Below are positions 25,668 to 33,520 of a DNA stretch of 61,858 nt, piece after piece. How positions within the stretch are numbered: position 1 is the stretch's first letter; every line of letters starts with the position of its first letter. The position numbers and the translations under genes are program-made. Location: NCBI GenBank assembly GCA_905210435.1, contig CAJLWO010000011.1, positions 1-61,858 of the forward strand, read 5' to 3'. The notes below the pieces were generated by a model. The model searched no databases. It was not told the origin of the DNA and saw only the letters and a program-made list of their open reading frames with translations. Origin of the DNA: an uncultured Bacteroidales bacterium. GTDB lineage: Bacteria; Bacteroidota; Bacteroidia; Bacteroidales; Muribaculaceae.

Positions 25668-25712
25668 GTCAGACCGGTCGGACGAGTCAGACATGTCGGA
25701 CCGGTCTGACTT
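25668..25712. repeat. GTCNGAC-type 9-bp array after the ompH genes
   Basis: Five 9-bp units (GTCAGACCG, GTCGGACGA, GTCAGACAT, GTCGGACCG, GTCTGACTT) each hold a palindromic GTCNGAC core plus two variable bases. The array starts 11 bp after the terminator. The same unit lies in frame inside parC and inside the gene at 58623. Confidence 0.88.
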
Positions 25713-25794
25713 ATCGTGGGGAGCGTGGAGCCGGTCGGTGGTGATGTCGGTGGGTGACGGGGCGGTAGGCGGGGGATGGTGCCGGGTGACGGGG

Positions 25795-26298
25795 TCAGTT
25801 GGTGATTATGAGGTATTGGCCTTGGTAGCCGGTGCCGGTGTGGTAGTGGCGGAGGGCATAGCCTTTTGCGGCGGCTTCTCCTTCTACGGGTAGGCCGTAG
25901 TTGGTGAAGATGTCGTAGACGGAGCGGCAGCGGGGGCAGCGAGCTTTCTGGAGGTCGGTGTCGACGACGACGCGGACTGTGCGCTGCGCTTCAACGGGAC
26001 AGGCAAGGTCGTAGGCCTGCGGGTCGCCGTGGATGTCGCTTACGAGGAGGATGCCTCCGAAGCCGGTTTCGGTCAGCGCTGTCCAGGGGTAGTTGGAGGG
26101 GGTGCGGTTTTCTTTGATGAAGTATTTATAGTCGCATGCGCCGGATACGCCGTAGACGTTCCAGTCGGCCTGGGTCTGGAACTGGACGTAGACGGGGTAG
26201 GGGGGGATGCGGTCGTCGTCGACTTTGTCGCAGGCGGCGAGGAGCGTTAGCGCGAGTGCAAGCGCTGTTTTTGAATGGGAGATTTTTATTTTTGGCAT
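25795..26298 (-). CDS. lipoprotein with degenerate Rieske-like cysteine motif
   Basis: A 167-residue lipoprotein (lipobox LAAC, Cys23). The C-terminal half has Cys100-Pro-Val and Cys121-Pro-Arg-Cys124, followed by YDI...G.P..G.A...L..Y, the layout of a Rieske [2Fe-2S] domain. A true Rieske centre needs CxH and CxxH; here Val and Cys stand in place of the two His. It may bind no metal, or zinc or iron with cysteines. Conserved Bacteroidetes proteins of this type are usually called hypothetical. It lies downstream of argH, separated by a 10-bp array. Confidence 0.65.
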   Translation of the reverse strand: MPKIKISHSKTALALALTLLAACDKVDDDRIPPYPVYVQFQTQADWNVYGVSGACDYKYFIKENRTPSNYPWTALTETGFGGILLVSDIHGDPQAYDLACPVEAQRTVRVVVDTDLQKARCPRCRSVYDIFTNYGLPVEGEAAAKGYALRHYHTGTGYQGQYLIITN

Positions 26299-26320
26299 TT
26301 TGGTGGAGAGTTTATGGGGG

Positions 26321-26451
26321 ATTTATCGGGATTTATCGGGATTAAGCGAGATTAATCCTGAATATCCCGATTAATCCTGATAATCCCGATTTATCTTGAT
26401 TAATCCGGATTAGGCTTGATTAATCGGGATTAAGCGGGGTTTAGCCCGATT
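26321..26451. repeat. 10-bp ATTAATCCGG-type array after argH
   Basis: About thirteen units of 10 bp (two are 9 bp) resembling ATTAATCCGG or ATTTATCGGG fill most of the gap between argH and the lipoprotein gene. The A+T half (ATTAAT) is palindromic and best conserved. The array starts 18 bp past the argH stop codon. Confidence 0.88.
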
Positions 26452-26469
26452 TTTTTGTGGACGGGCGGG

Positions 26470-27813
26470 TTATTTTTGGGTGAGGAGGGTGTTGAAGGCT
26501 TTGTGGTAGGTGGTGAAGTCGAATTGGGAGGCTATGTTGTCGAAACGGGCGCGGATGCGGTCGTTGCAAAGGTTGCCTATGGAGCCTTCGTGGGTGTGGT
26601 GTATGTTGTAGTCGGGGGTGAAGTCGCCGTGCTCTATGGCGAGTCCTACCTGACGGTAGGCGTCGCGGAAGGGGGTGCCTGCGGCTGCGAGGCGGTTGAC
26701 TTCTTCGACGGAGTACATGAATTTGTAGCGGGGGTCGCGGGCTACGTCGGGGTTGACCTTTATGTCGGCGAGCATGCGGCCTGTCATGTCGAGGATGGAT
26801 ATGATGGTGTCGAATGCGGGGAGGAATGATTCCTTGACGAGCTGAAGGTCGCGGAAGTAGCCGGAGGGGAGGTTGTTGGTGATAAGGGTAATCTCGACGG
26901 GGAGTGCCTGGAGCTTGTTGCATTTGGCGCGGGTGAGCTCGAATACGTCGGGGTTTTTCTTATGCGGCATTATCGATGAGCCGGTGGTGAATTCGTCGGG
27001 GAGTTTGATGAAGCTGAAGTTCTGCGAGTTGAACATGCAGGCGTCGAATGCGAGTTTGCCTACGGTGGCGGCTATGGAGGCTATTGCGGAGGCTACGATG
27101 CGTTCGGTCTTTCCGCGTCCCATCTGGGCGTATACGACGTTGTAGGCCATCGATTCGAAGCCGAGGAGGTCGGTGGTCATTGTGCGGTCGAGGGGGAATG
27201 AGGAACCGTAGCCTGCGGCTGAACCGAGGGGGTTGCGGTTGGTGACTTCGTAGGCTGCGCGGAGCACGGCGAGGTCGTCGACGAGGCTTTCGGCGTAGGC
27301 TCCGAACCATAGTCCCATCGATGACGGCATGGCGACCTGGAGATGCGTGTAGCCGGGGATTATGACGTCTTTGTAGCGGTCGCTCTGGCGGAGGAGTATG
27401 TCGAAGAGGCGCGACACGGCGTTGACGAGGTCCTCGATGCGGGAGCGGATGAAGAGTTTGAGGTCGACAAGCACCTGGTCGTTGCGCGAGCGTCCGGAGT
27501 GGATTTTCTTGCCGATGTCGCCGAGACGGCGTGTGAGGAGGAGTTCGACCTGCGAGTGGACGTCTTCGACTCCTTCCTCGATGACGAATTTGCCATCGGT
27601 GATGTCGTTGAAGATGTCGCGGAGGGCGGCGGTGAGTGCCTCGAGTTCGTCGGCGGTGAGGAGGTTGATGGACCTTAGCATGCGGATGTGGGCCATTGAG
27701 CCGAGCACGTCGTAGGGGGCGAGGTAGAGGTCCATTTCGCGGTCGCGGCCTACGGTGTAGGCTTCGACGCCTGTATCGACTGAGGTGGATTTCTCCCAGA
27801 GTTTAGTTGCCAT
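26470..27813 (-). CDS. argH: argininosuccinate lyase
   Basis: A 447-residue cytosolic enzyme that splits argininosuccinate into arginine and fumarate, the last step of arginine synthesis. The fumarase-superfamily signature GSSIMPHKKNPD near residue 280 includes the catalytic serine loop, and SGRSNDQ-type contacts show as HSGRSRNDQVLVDL near residue 105. Length is normal. It is the last of a same-strand series with argB, pyrE and an SRPBCC gene. Confidence 0.96.
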   Translation of the reverse strand: MATKLWEKSTSVDTGVEAYTVGRDREMDLYLAPYDVLGSMAHIRMLRSINLLTADELEALTAALRDIFNDITDGKFVIEEGVEDVHSQVELLLTRRLGDIGKKIHSGRSRNDQVLVDLKLFIRSRIEDLVNAVSRLFDILLRQSDRYKDVIIPGYTHLQVAMPSSMGLWFGAYAESLVDDLAVLRAAYEVTNRNPLGSAAGYGSSFPLDRTMTTDLLGFESMAYNVVYAQMGRGKTERIVASAIASIAATVGKLAFDACMFNSQNFSFIKLPDEFTTGSSIMPHKKNPDVFELTRAKCNKLQALPVEITLITNNLPSGYFRDLQLVKESFLPAFDTIISILDMTGRMLADIKVNPDVARDPRYKFMYSVEEVNRLAAAGTPFRDAYRQVGLAIEHGDFTPDYNIHHTHEGSIGNLCNDRIRARFDNIASQFDFTTYHKAFNTLLTQK

Positions 27814-27821
27814 CTCTATTC

Positions 27822-27920
27822 AATTAGGAATTAGTAATTAGGAATTAGTAATTTTTTTAGCTGATATAGCTGATATAGCTGATATAGCTAATTTAGCTAT
27901 TGTAGCTTTTAGCTATTTTA
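27822..27920. repeat. composite array: AATTAGT (7 bp) then TAGCTA type (9 bp)
   Basis: Four 7-bp units of AATTAGG/AATTAGT (27822-27853) run directly into about seven 9-bp units of the NTAGCTNNN type (27857-27920). It sits between the argH start codon and the SRPBCC terminator. The same pair, in the same order on the plus strand, occurs after tamL at 38054-38159. Confidence 0.88.
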
Positions 27921-27924
27921 GTAA

Positions 27925-27956
27925 GAAAAACCTCAGCCTTATGAGCGGCTGAGGTT
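27925..27956 (-). terminator. intrinsic terminator of the SRPBCC gene
   Basis: A 10-bp stem (AACCTCAGCC with GGCTGAGGTT, 8-nt loop) is followed on the minus strand by TTTTTCTTAC. One arm lies inside the last codons of the SRPBCC gene, so coding sequence and terminator overlap. Confidence 0.85.
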
Positions 27957-28361
27957 GGATATCATTTCACCGAATTTGTCGGCTGCCTGCTGGAGCTTGG
28001 GTCCTACGAAGGGACGTAGCATCGCGGGGATTTCGACGTCGATTACGGTGGTTACGTCGGTGGCTTCGGGCGAGACTTCGGCGAAGTTGACCGACATGGT
28101 CAGCGGAATCGGTGACGACGGGCTGCCGAATACTATTTTGTCGGGCTCGTGGCGCTCGATGACCTGAAATTTGAGTTCGCCTACCTGGGGGGTGACGATG
28201 GATATGGAGTCGGGCGCGAAGTGTACTTCGCCGAGCTTGGCGCGCTGTTCTTCGGGGAGCTGTTCAAGCTGTTTTTCAAAGAATGAGAGGTCGGAAAAAC
28301 GGTTGAACATCTCGCCTATGGGTTTCTGAACCGTGACGGTCTTGCTTTCGTAACGTGACAT
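27939..28361 (-). CDS. SRPBCC-fold protein
   Basis: A 140-residue cytosolic protein of the START/Bet v 1-like SRPBCC fold: the N-terminal YESKTVTVQKPIGEMFNRF and the pattern of strands ending in a long C-terminal helix are typical. Such proteins bind a hydrophobic ligand, but no ligand is known for this group. It lies directly downstream of pyrE, 24 bp away, so the two are probably co-transcribed. Confidence 0.75.
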   Translation of the reverse strand: MSRYESKTVTVQKPIGEMFNRFSDLSFFEKQLEQLPEEQRAKLGEVHFAPDSISIVTPQVGELKFQVIERHEPDKIVFGSPSSPIPLTMSVNFAEVSPEATDVTTVIDVEIPAMLRPFVGPKLQQAADKFGEMISNLSRS

Positions 28362-28385
28362 AAGTTATGTGACGGGGGAGTGAGA

Positions 28386-29036
28386 TTAGTTGTCGGTTGA
28401 GTTGGCGGGCACCCAGTTGGCGGGGTCTTCGCGCCAGAGTTCGAGGGTCTTGACGTCGGACTCGCGGATGTAGTTGGTCTTGACGGCAGCCTCGAGCATT
28501 GCGGTGTAGTTGCTGAGGGTGAAGAGTTTTACTTTTTCCTGCTTGAAGTGCTCTACTGCTACGGGGAATTCGTAGGAGAAGATTGCAACCATGCCGATGA
28601 CTTCGCTGCCAGCGGCGCGGATGGCGTTGACTGCCTTGAGGGAGCTGCTGCCGGTGGATACGAGGTCTTCGATGACGACTACTTTCTGACCGGGACGGAG
28701 CGAGCCTTCGATGAGGTTTTCAAGGCCGTGGTCCTTGGGAGTGGAGCGTACGTAGACGTAGGGGAGCATGAGTTCGTCGGCTACGAGTGCACCCTGAGCG
28801 ATGGCTCCGGTTGCGACACCGGCGATGGCTTCGGCCTCGGGGAAGTTCTCCATGATGAGGCGTGAGAGCTCAACCTTGATGAAGGTGCGTATTTCGGGAT
28901 ATGAGAGAGTCTTGCGGTTGTCGGTATATATGGGAGAGTTCCATCCCGAGGCCCAGGTGAAGGGGTTTTCGGGTTGAAGTTTGATTGCACTGATTTTGAG
29001 CAGTTTTTCAGCGAGAAGGCGGTCAATTTTGTTCAT
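28386..29036 (-). CDS. pyrE: orotate phosphoribosyltransferase
   Basis: A 216-residue enzyme joining orotate to phosphoribosyl diphosphate in pyrimidine synthesis. The PRPP-binding motif VVIEDLVSTGSSSLKA lies near residue 120, and FTWASGWNSPIYTDNR near residue 22 is the family's substrate region. I chose ATG 29036; the longer frame starts with a TTG that lies inside the -7 box at 29076-29083. Confidence 0.95.
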   Translation of the reverse strand: MNKIDRLLAEKLLKISAIKLQPENPFTWASGWNSPIYTDNRKTLSYPEIRTFIKVELSRLIMENFPEAEAIAGVATGAIAQGALVADELMLPYVYVRSTPKDHGLENLIEGSLRPGQKVVVIEDLVSTGSSSLKAVNAIRAAGSEVIGMVAIFSYEFPVAVEHFKQEKVKLFTLSNYTAMLEAAVKTNYIRESDVKTLELWREDPANWVPANSTDN

Positions 29037-29075
29037 AGCCTGAAAATATATTGGTGATTGATTAAAGAACGCATG

Positions 29076-29083
29076 CAAATTTA
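29076..29083 (-). promoter_or_regulatory. -7 box for pyrE
   Basis: TAAATTTG on the minus strand matches TAnnTTTG, 40 bp before the pyrE start. The region between pyrE and argB (29084-29215) is AT-rich and shows no gene. Confidence 0.6.
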
Positions 29084-29215
29084 CGAAAAAATGCTGAAAA
29101 TTTGCGAGGCGATTAAACTTTTGGATATTAAAAAAGTCTAACAGATGAAGAATAAATAATAATACGATATACGGGGTGGCTTTTTCTTGCGATAAGATGG
29201 TGGGCCACAGGGAGG

Positions 29216-29989
29216 TCAGTCGCAGATGACCGTACCGCTGCCGGGAACGGCGATAGCGTCGGCCTTAGTGATAATGACTTCTTTGACACCCGAATTCAGT
29301 GCTTTAAATGCATTGTCGAGTTTCGGTATCATACCGCCGGCAATAATATTACGGTCGCGTAGCTGTTGATAAGTTGCGCGATCGATTTTTTTTATGACCG
29401 ATGTGTCATCGTTTTCGTCGGCAAGTACACCGGATTTTTCGAAGCAGAATGTGAGTGTGGTGTCGAAGAGGGGGGCGAGAGCGCGGGCTACTTCGGATGC
29501 GATGGTGTCGGCGTTGGTGTTGAGCATGGAGCCGTGTCCGTCGTGGGAGAGGGGGGCGATGACGGGTACGAGTCCGGCATCGAGGAGGCGAGCGATGGCC
29601 TGAGCGTCGACGCGGTCGACGTCGCCTACGAATCCGTAGTCGATTTCACCTGCGGGGCGGCGGTGTGAGCGGATGATGTCCATGTCGGCGCCGGTGAGTC
29701 CGATGGCGTTGATGCCTTCGGCCTGCAGTGAGGTGACGATGTTTTTGTTGACGAGACCTCCGTAGACCATCGTGACGATGCGGAGGGTGTCGGTGTCGGT
29801 GATGCGGCGTCCGTCTACCATCTTCTGCTCGATGCCGAGCTGTGTGGCGAGCCGTGTGGCGGAGCGGCCTCCTCCGTGTACGAGGAGCTTGAGGCCGGGG
29901 ATGCGCGCGAAGTCGGCAATGAGGGCGGCGAGGGTGTCAGGCTCTTCGACGATTTTTCCACCTACTTTTATGATTGTAAGTTTCTGCAT
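29216..29989 (-). CDS. argB: acetylglutamate kinase (possibly succinylglutamate kinase)
   Basis: A 257-residue amino-acid kinase. The phosphate-binding KVGGKIVEEP opens the protein, LLVHGGGRSATRLATQLG near residue 35 binds substrate and GGMIPKLDNAFKALNSGV near residue 218 is the C-terminal signature. It phosphorylates the N-acylated glutamate of arginine synthesis. In Bacteroides the pathway is known to run through N-succinyl intermediates, so the acyl group here may be succinyl; that is inferred from lineage and not read from the sequence. Confidence 0.92.
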   Translation of the reverse strand: MQKLTIIKVGGKIVEEPDTLAALIADFARIPGLKLLVHGGGRSATRLATQLGIEQKMVDGRRITDTDTLRIVTMVYGGLVNKNIVTSLQAEGINAIGLTGADMDIIRSHRRPAGEIDYGFVGDVDRVDAQAIARLLDAGLVPVIAPLSHDGHGSMLNTNADTIASEVARALAPLFDTTLTFCFEKSGVLADENDDTSVIKKIDRATYQQLRDRNIIAGGMIPKLDNAFKALNSGVKEVIITKADAIAVPGSGTVICD

Positions 29990-30024
29990 GGGAATTTTGA
30001 ATTTCGAATGGGGGATTTTGAATG

Positions 30025-30188
30025 ATTAATCCGGATTGACCTGGATTTAACGAGATTAATCCGGATTAAACGGATAGCTTCGCGAGAACTCGGGGCTTTC
30101 AGGGCGCGGACGCGATGAATCGCGTCCCCTATGCGTGGATTGGGCCAATAGGGCCAATAGGACTAATTGGTCTGATTAGCCCTATTGG
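30025..30188. repeat. 10-bp ATTAATCCGG array and 9-bp GGGCCAATA array
   Basis: Five 10-bp units (ATTAATCCGG type) occupy 30025-30074. A separate 9-bp series (GGGCCAATA twice, then drifting copies to CCCTATTGG) occupies 30142-30188, ending 7 bp beyond the prfB stop codon. Between them lies unassigned sequence. Confidence 0.8.
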
Positions 30189-30195
30189 ACGGGGG

Positions 30196-31318
30196 TTATT
30201 TTGATTCTTCTTCGGCGGCAAATTCCATGAGGTAGGCTTTGATGAAGCCGTCGAGGTCGCCGTCCATTACGGCGTTGACGTCGGAGGTCTGGAAGCCTGT
30301 GCGGTGGTCTTTGACGCGGCGGTCGTCGAACACGTAGGAGCGTATCTGTGAGCCCCATTCGATTTTCATCTTGCCGGCCTCGACTTTGGCCTGCTCTTCA
30401 AGACGGTGCTGCATCTCTTTCTCGTAGAGGATGGAGCGGAGGTGACGCAGGGCGTTTTCCTTGTTCTTGGGCTGGTCGCGGGTCTCGGTATTCTCGATGA
30501 GGATTTCCTCTTTCTCGCCGGTGTAGGGGTCGGTGAACTGGTAGCGGAGTCGTACGCCGGATTCGACTTTGTTGACGTTCTGTCCGCCGGCGCCACCTGA
30601 ACGGAATGTGTCCCATGACATGAGGGCGGGTTCGACTTTGACCTCGATGGTATCGTCGACGAGGGGGGTGACGAATACGGAGGCAAATGATGTCATTCGT
30701 TTGCCCTGGGCGTTGTAGGGTGACACGCGCACGAGGCGGTGCACGCCGTTCTCGCTCTTGAGGTAGCCGTAGGCGAAATCGCCTTCGACGTTGATGGTAC
30801 ATGATTTGATGCCGGCTTCGTCGCCTTCGAGGAGGTTGGCGATTGAGGTCTTGTAGCCGTGGCGCTCGCAGTAGCGCAGGTACATGCGCATGAGCATCTG
30901 TGCCCAGTCCTGGCTTTCGGTGCCTCCGGCTCCGGAGTTGATTTTGAGCACGACGCCGAGTTTGTCTTCCTCGCGGCGGAGCATGTTGCGCAGCTCGAGT
31001 GCCTCGATGGCTTCGACTGTGGCTGCGTACTGGCGGTCGACTTCCTCTTCGGTGACGAGTTCCTCTTTGTAGAAGTCAAATGAGAGCTGGAGCTCGTCGA
31101 CGAGGTTTTCGATTTCGTGGTATCCGTCAATCCAGGCTTTGATGTCCTTGATTTTCTTCATCTGGGCCTGGGCTTCCTTGGGGTGTTCCCAGAAGTCGGG
31201 GACGTGGGTGCGGAGTTCTTCTTCTTCGAGTTCTATTTTCTTGCTGTCGATGTCAAAGATACCTCCTCAACGCGAGCTTGCGTTCAAAAGTCTCTTTTAA
31301 TTGTTCTTGAGTAATCAT
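30196..31318 (-). CDS. prfB: peptide chain release factor 2 with programmed +1 frameshift
   Basis: A 373-residue RF2 read from ATG 31318 through 21 codons, then shifted +1 at CTT-TGA-C into the main frame. It terminates translation at UGA and UAA. The catalytic loop RSGGAGGQNVNKVESG carries GGQ; the anticodon-like tripeptide is SPY in RVSPYNAQGKR, where E. coli has SPF. A reading from ATG 31161 gives only 321 residues and misses the N-terminal domain. It lies between pyk and argB, each separated by tandem arrays. Confidence 0.95.
31253..31267 (-). other. RF2 autoregulatory frameshift site
   Basis: On the minus strand AGGAGG (31267-31262) stands just before TAT-CTT-TGA-C, with the in-frame UGA at 31255-31253. 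An internal Shine-Dalgarno-like hexamer, a slippery CUU and a UGA read by RF2 itself are the standard elements of prfB autoregulation. AGGAGG stands out in a genome that otherwise uses few such sequences. Confidence 0.95.
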
Positions 31319-31350
31319 GATTATTTTGAATTTTGGATGTTGGATTTTTT

Positions 31351-31435
31351 GATTAATCGGGATTAATCGGGATTTAACGGGATTAATCGGAGGGATAGGC
31401 CTAATAGGGCAAATAGGCCAAATGGGGCCGGTGGG
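31351..31435. repeat. 10-bp array running into a 9-bp array
   Basis: Four 10-bp units (GATTAATCGG three times, with one GATTTAACGG) at 31351-31390 continue without a gap into five 9-bp units ending in AGG or GGG (AGGGATAGG, CCTAATAGG, GCAAATAGG, CCAAATGGG, GCCGGTGGG) at 31391-31435. The block ends 9 bp beyond the pyk stop codon. Confidence 0.85.
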
Positions 31436-31444
31436 GATTGTTTT

Positions 31445-32917
31445 TTATAGGGTGGTCTGGGTTACGTCTTCGAGGTTGGGGAGGGAGTAGGTGCAGTAGT
31501 TTTCCATTACTTCGCTCACTTTGTTGATTTCGAGGAATGTGGTGCCGCGTCCTTCGCCGAAGCCGCCTCCGAGGTAGGCTATGGAGTCGTCGAGGGTGAG
31601 GCGTTTGCTTTCAAGAAGATGCCGCAGACCGTCGCGGAGATACTGTCGCGATGATGATGTGGGGGGCTGGTGGATGGCCCATACGCCGTAGGAGAGGGAG
31701 AGGAGGCGCACTACGTTCTCGCGGTAGCATAGCGCGAGGGTTGGGAACATGCCGCGGTAGGAGGCTATGTAGCGTGCGGTGCGGCCTGTGTAGCTGTCGG
31801 TGATGATGGCGCGGGTACCGAGCATGCAGTTGGATTTCACTGCCTGCCGCGCGAGGAAAGATGTTGTGTCGGGCTCGATGACGGGAGTGGTGACGGAGCC
31901 GGCCATGGAGCGCTCGGCCTCGAGTGCTACTCGGGTCATGGTGGCTACGGCTTCGACGGGGTAGCTGCCGTAGGCGGTTTCGCCCGAGAGCATCAGTGCG
32001 TCGGTGTGCTGGTAGACGGCGTTGGCTATGTCGGAGACTTCGGCGCGTGTGGGGCGCGGGCTGGATATCATCGAATGGAGCATCTGAGTGGCGACAATAA
32101 CCGGCTTGTGAGCGCGGATGCATTTGTCAATCAGGCTTTTCTGGATGCCGGGGATGCGTTCGGCGGGGATTTCGATGCCGAGGTCGCCGCGGGCAATCAT
32201 TATACCGTAGGAGGCTTCGAGGATTTCGTCGAAATTGTCGATACCTTCCTGATTTTCAATCTTGGATATGATTTTTATCGATGAGCCGCGCTCGTCGAGG
32301 ATAGACTGTATGGCACGGACGTCGTCGGCCGAGCGGACGAACGAGTGGGCTATGAAGTCGATGCCGAGGTCAATGGCATAGCCGATGTTGGTGATGTCGC
32401 GCGGGGTGAGGGAGGGGAGCTTGATCGATACGCCGGGTATGTTGACGCTCTTGCGTGCGCCGAGCGAGCCGCCGTTGAGGGCGGTGGCGAAAATGGTGCG
32501 CTCTTCGATGGAGTCGATGACGAAGTCGAGTTCGCCGTCGTCGATGAGGAGGTGGTCGCCGGGACGGACATCGTCGGCGATGCCTGCATATGACAGCGCG
32601 ATGCATTCGTGCGACGAAAGGATGTCGGGATTGCCGACGAAACGTATCTTGTCGCCCGCGGAGATGGCTATGGGGGTGTCACGGTCGGGGAAATCGTTGT
32701 TGGTTGTACGGATTTCGGGACCTTTGGTGTCGATGAGTATGCCGATGCGCTCGGATACCTTGCGGACGTTGTTGACGATTTTGGTGAATCCGTCGAGCGA
32801 TAGATGGGCGGAGTTCATTCGGACGACGTTCATGCCGTTGACGAAGAGGTCGTTGATGAACCCGACATCACATCGCTTGTCGGATACGGTGGCTACAATC
32901 TTTGTGAATTTTTTCAT
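31445..32917 (-). CDS. pyk: pyruvate kinase
   Basis: A 490-residue glycolytic enzyme making pyruvate and ATP from phosphoenolpyruvate and ADP. The N-terminal KIVATVSDKR, the active site DTKGPEIRTT near residue 63, KIISKIENQEGIDNFDEI near residue 213 (catalytic Lys) and MIARGDLGIEIPAERIP near residue 235 are present, as is the C-terminal allosteric domain. It may be co-transcribed with prfB downstream, although a tandem array lies between them. Confidence 0.95.
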   Translation of the reverse strand: MKKFTKIVATVSDKRCDVGFINDLFVNGMNVVRMNSAHLSLDGFTKIVNNVRKVSERIGILIDTKGPEIRTTNNDFPDRDTPIAISAGDKIRFVGNPDILSSHECIALSYAGIADDVRPGDHLLIDDGELDFVIDSIEERTIFATALNGGSLGARKSVNIPGVSIKLPSLTPRDITNIGYAIDLGIDFIAHSFVRSADDVRAIQSILDERGSSIKIISKIENQEGIDNFDEILEASYGIMIARGDLGIEIPAERIPGIQKSLIDKCIRAHKPVIVATQMLHSMISSPRPTRAEVSDIANAVYQHTDALMLSGETAYGSYPVEAVATMTRVALEAERSMAGSVTTPVIEPDTTSFLARQAVKSNCMLGTRAIITDSYTGRTARYIASYRGMFPTLALCYRENVVRLLSLSYGVWAIHQPPTSSSRQYLRDGLRHLLESKRLTLDDSIAYLGGGFGEGRGTTFLEINKVSEVMENYCTYSLPNLEDVTQTTL

Positions 32918-32982
32918 AAAAGGAAACCTATTGGATGGGCTGCGTTATGCACGTGATAAACCATGCAGCCTGAAATGATGTG

Positions 32983-32990
32983 CAAATTTA
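32983..32990 (-). promoter_or_regulatory. -7 box for pyk
   Basis: TAAATTTG on the minus strand, 65 bp ahead of the pyk start, fits TAnnTTTG. A clear -33 TTTG is not seen. Confidence 0.55.
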
Positions 32991-33120
32991 CGGATTTTTT
33001 AAGAAAAAATGGGGACGCGGGGAGTGATAAATTTTGCCGCGCAAGTATTTTAGTGTATTTTTGCGAAAGAAATTACACCGGGTGTATGATTTTGACGCAT
33101 CAGCACACCGTAAAAGAATG

Positions 33121-33128
33121 TAATTTTG
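33121..33128 (+). promoter_or_regulatory. -7 box for the gene at 33146
   Basis: TAATTTTG fits TAnnTTTG but lies only 17 bp before the start codon, which would give a very short leader. A second match, TATTTTTG at 33056-33063, would give about 75 nt. Either could serve. Confidence 0.45.
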
Positions 33129-33145
33129 CATTAAAACAAACAGCA

Positions 33146-33520
33146 ATGGATACAAAGACAATAAAAGAACTTGAGAAGGATACGGACGGCCTGATGACAT
33201 ACGAGTATATCGCCAACAATATCTGGGCGATAGACGGAGATCTTGACTGGCTGACCGACAATCTTATCAGAGTGGACGGCAACGGGCAGTTCTTAGTGAG
33301 CGCGGCGCGCTATCTGAATGCTGTCGACAAGGAGCATTTTGCCGGTGCCATCGACAAAATGGTGAGCGCGGCTATCGACCGCGACCGCGAGAGAGCCTAC
33401 ATAGGACACCTGCTGCAGAGCCTCTACGGCGACGACTATCTTGAGCGCGCCGAGGAGCTGAGACTGAGTGACAATAACTTCAGGCGTATCTACAAACGCC
33501 TTTATCCCAAAGGAATATGA
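33146..33520 (+). CDS. conserved small protein of unknown function
   Basis: A 124-residue soluble, acidic protein without a signal peptide or membrane segment, largely helical. Repeated motifs such as DTDGLMTYEYIANNIWAIDG and SDNNFRRIYKRLYPKG look strongly conserved in Bacteroidales as I recall, but I know no function. I chose ATG 33146 because the longer frame runs through the promoter region. Its stop overlaps the start of the cyclophilin gene (ATGA), so the two are coupled. Confidence 0.7.
   Translation: MDTKTIKELEKDTDGLMTYEYIANNIWAIDGDLDWLTDNLIRVDGNGQFLVSAARYLNAVDKEHFAGAIDKMVSAAIDRDRERAYIGHLLQSLYGDDYLERAEELRLSDNNFRRIYKRLYPKGI

Noticed and set aside
30196..31161. prfB starting at ATG 31161 as a 321-residue protein
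   Set aside because: It lacks the N-terminal domain, while the frameshift signal upstream restores the full RF2.
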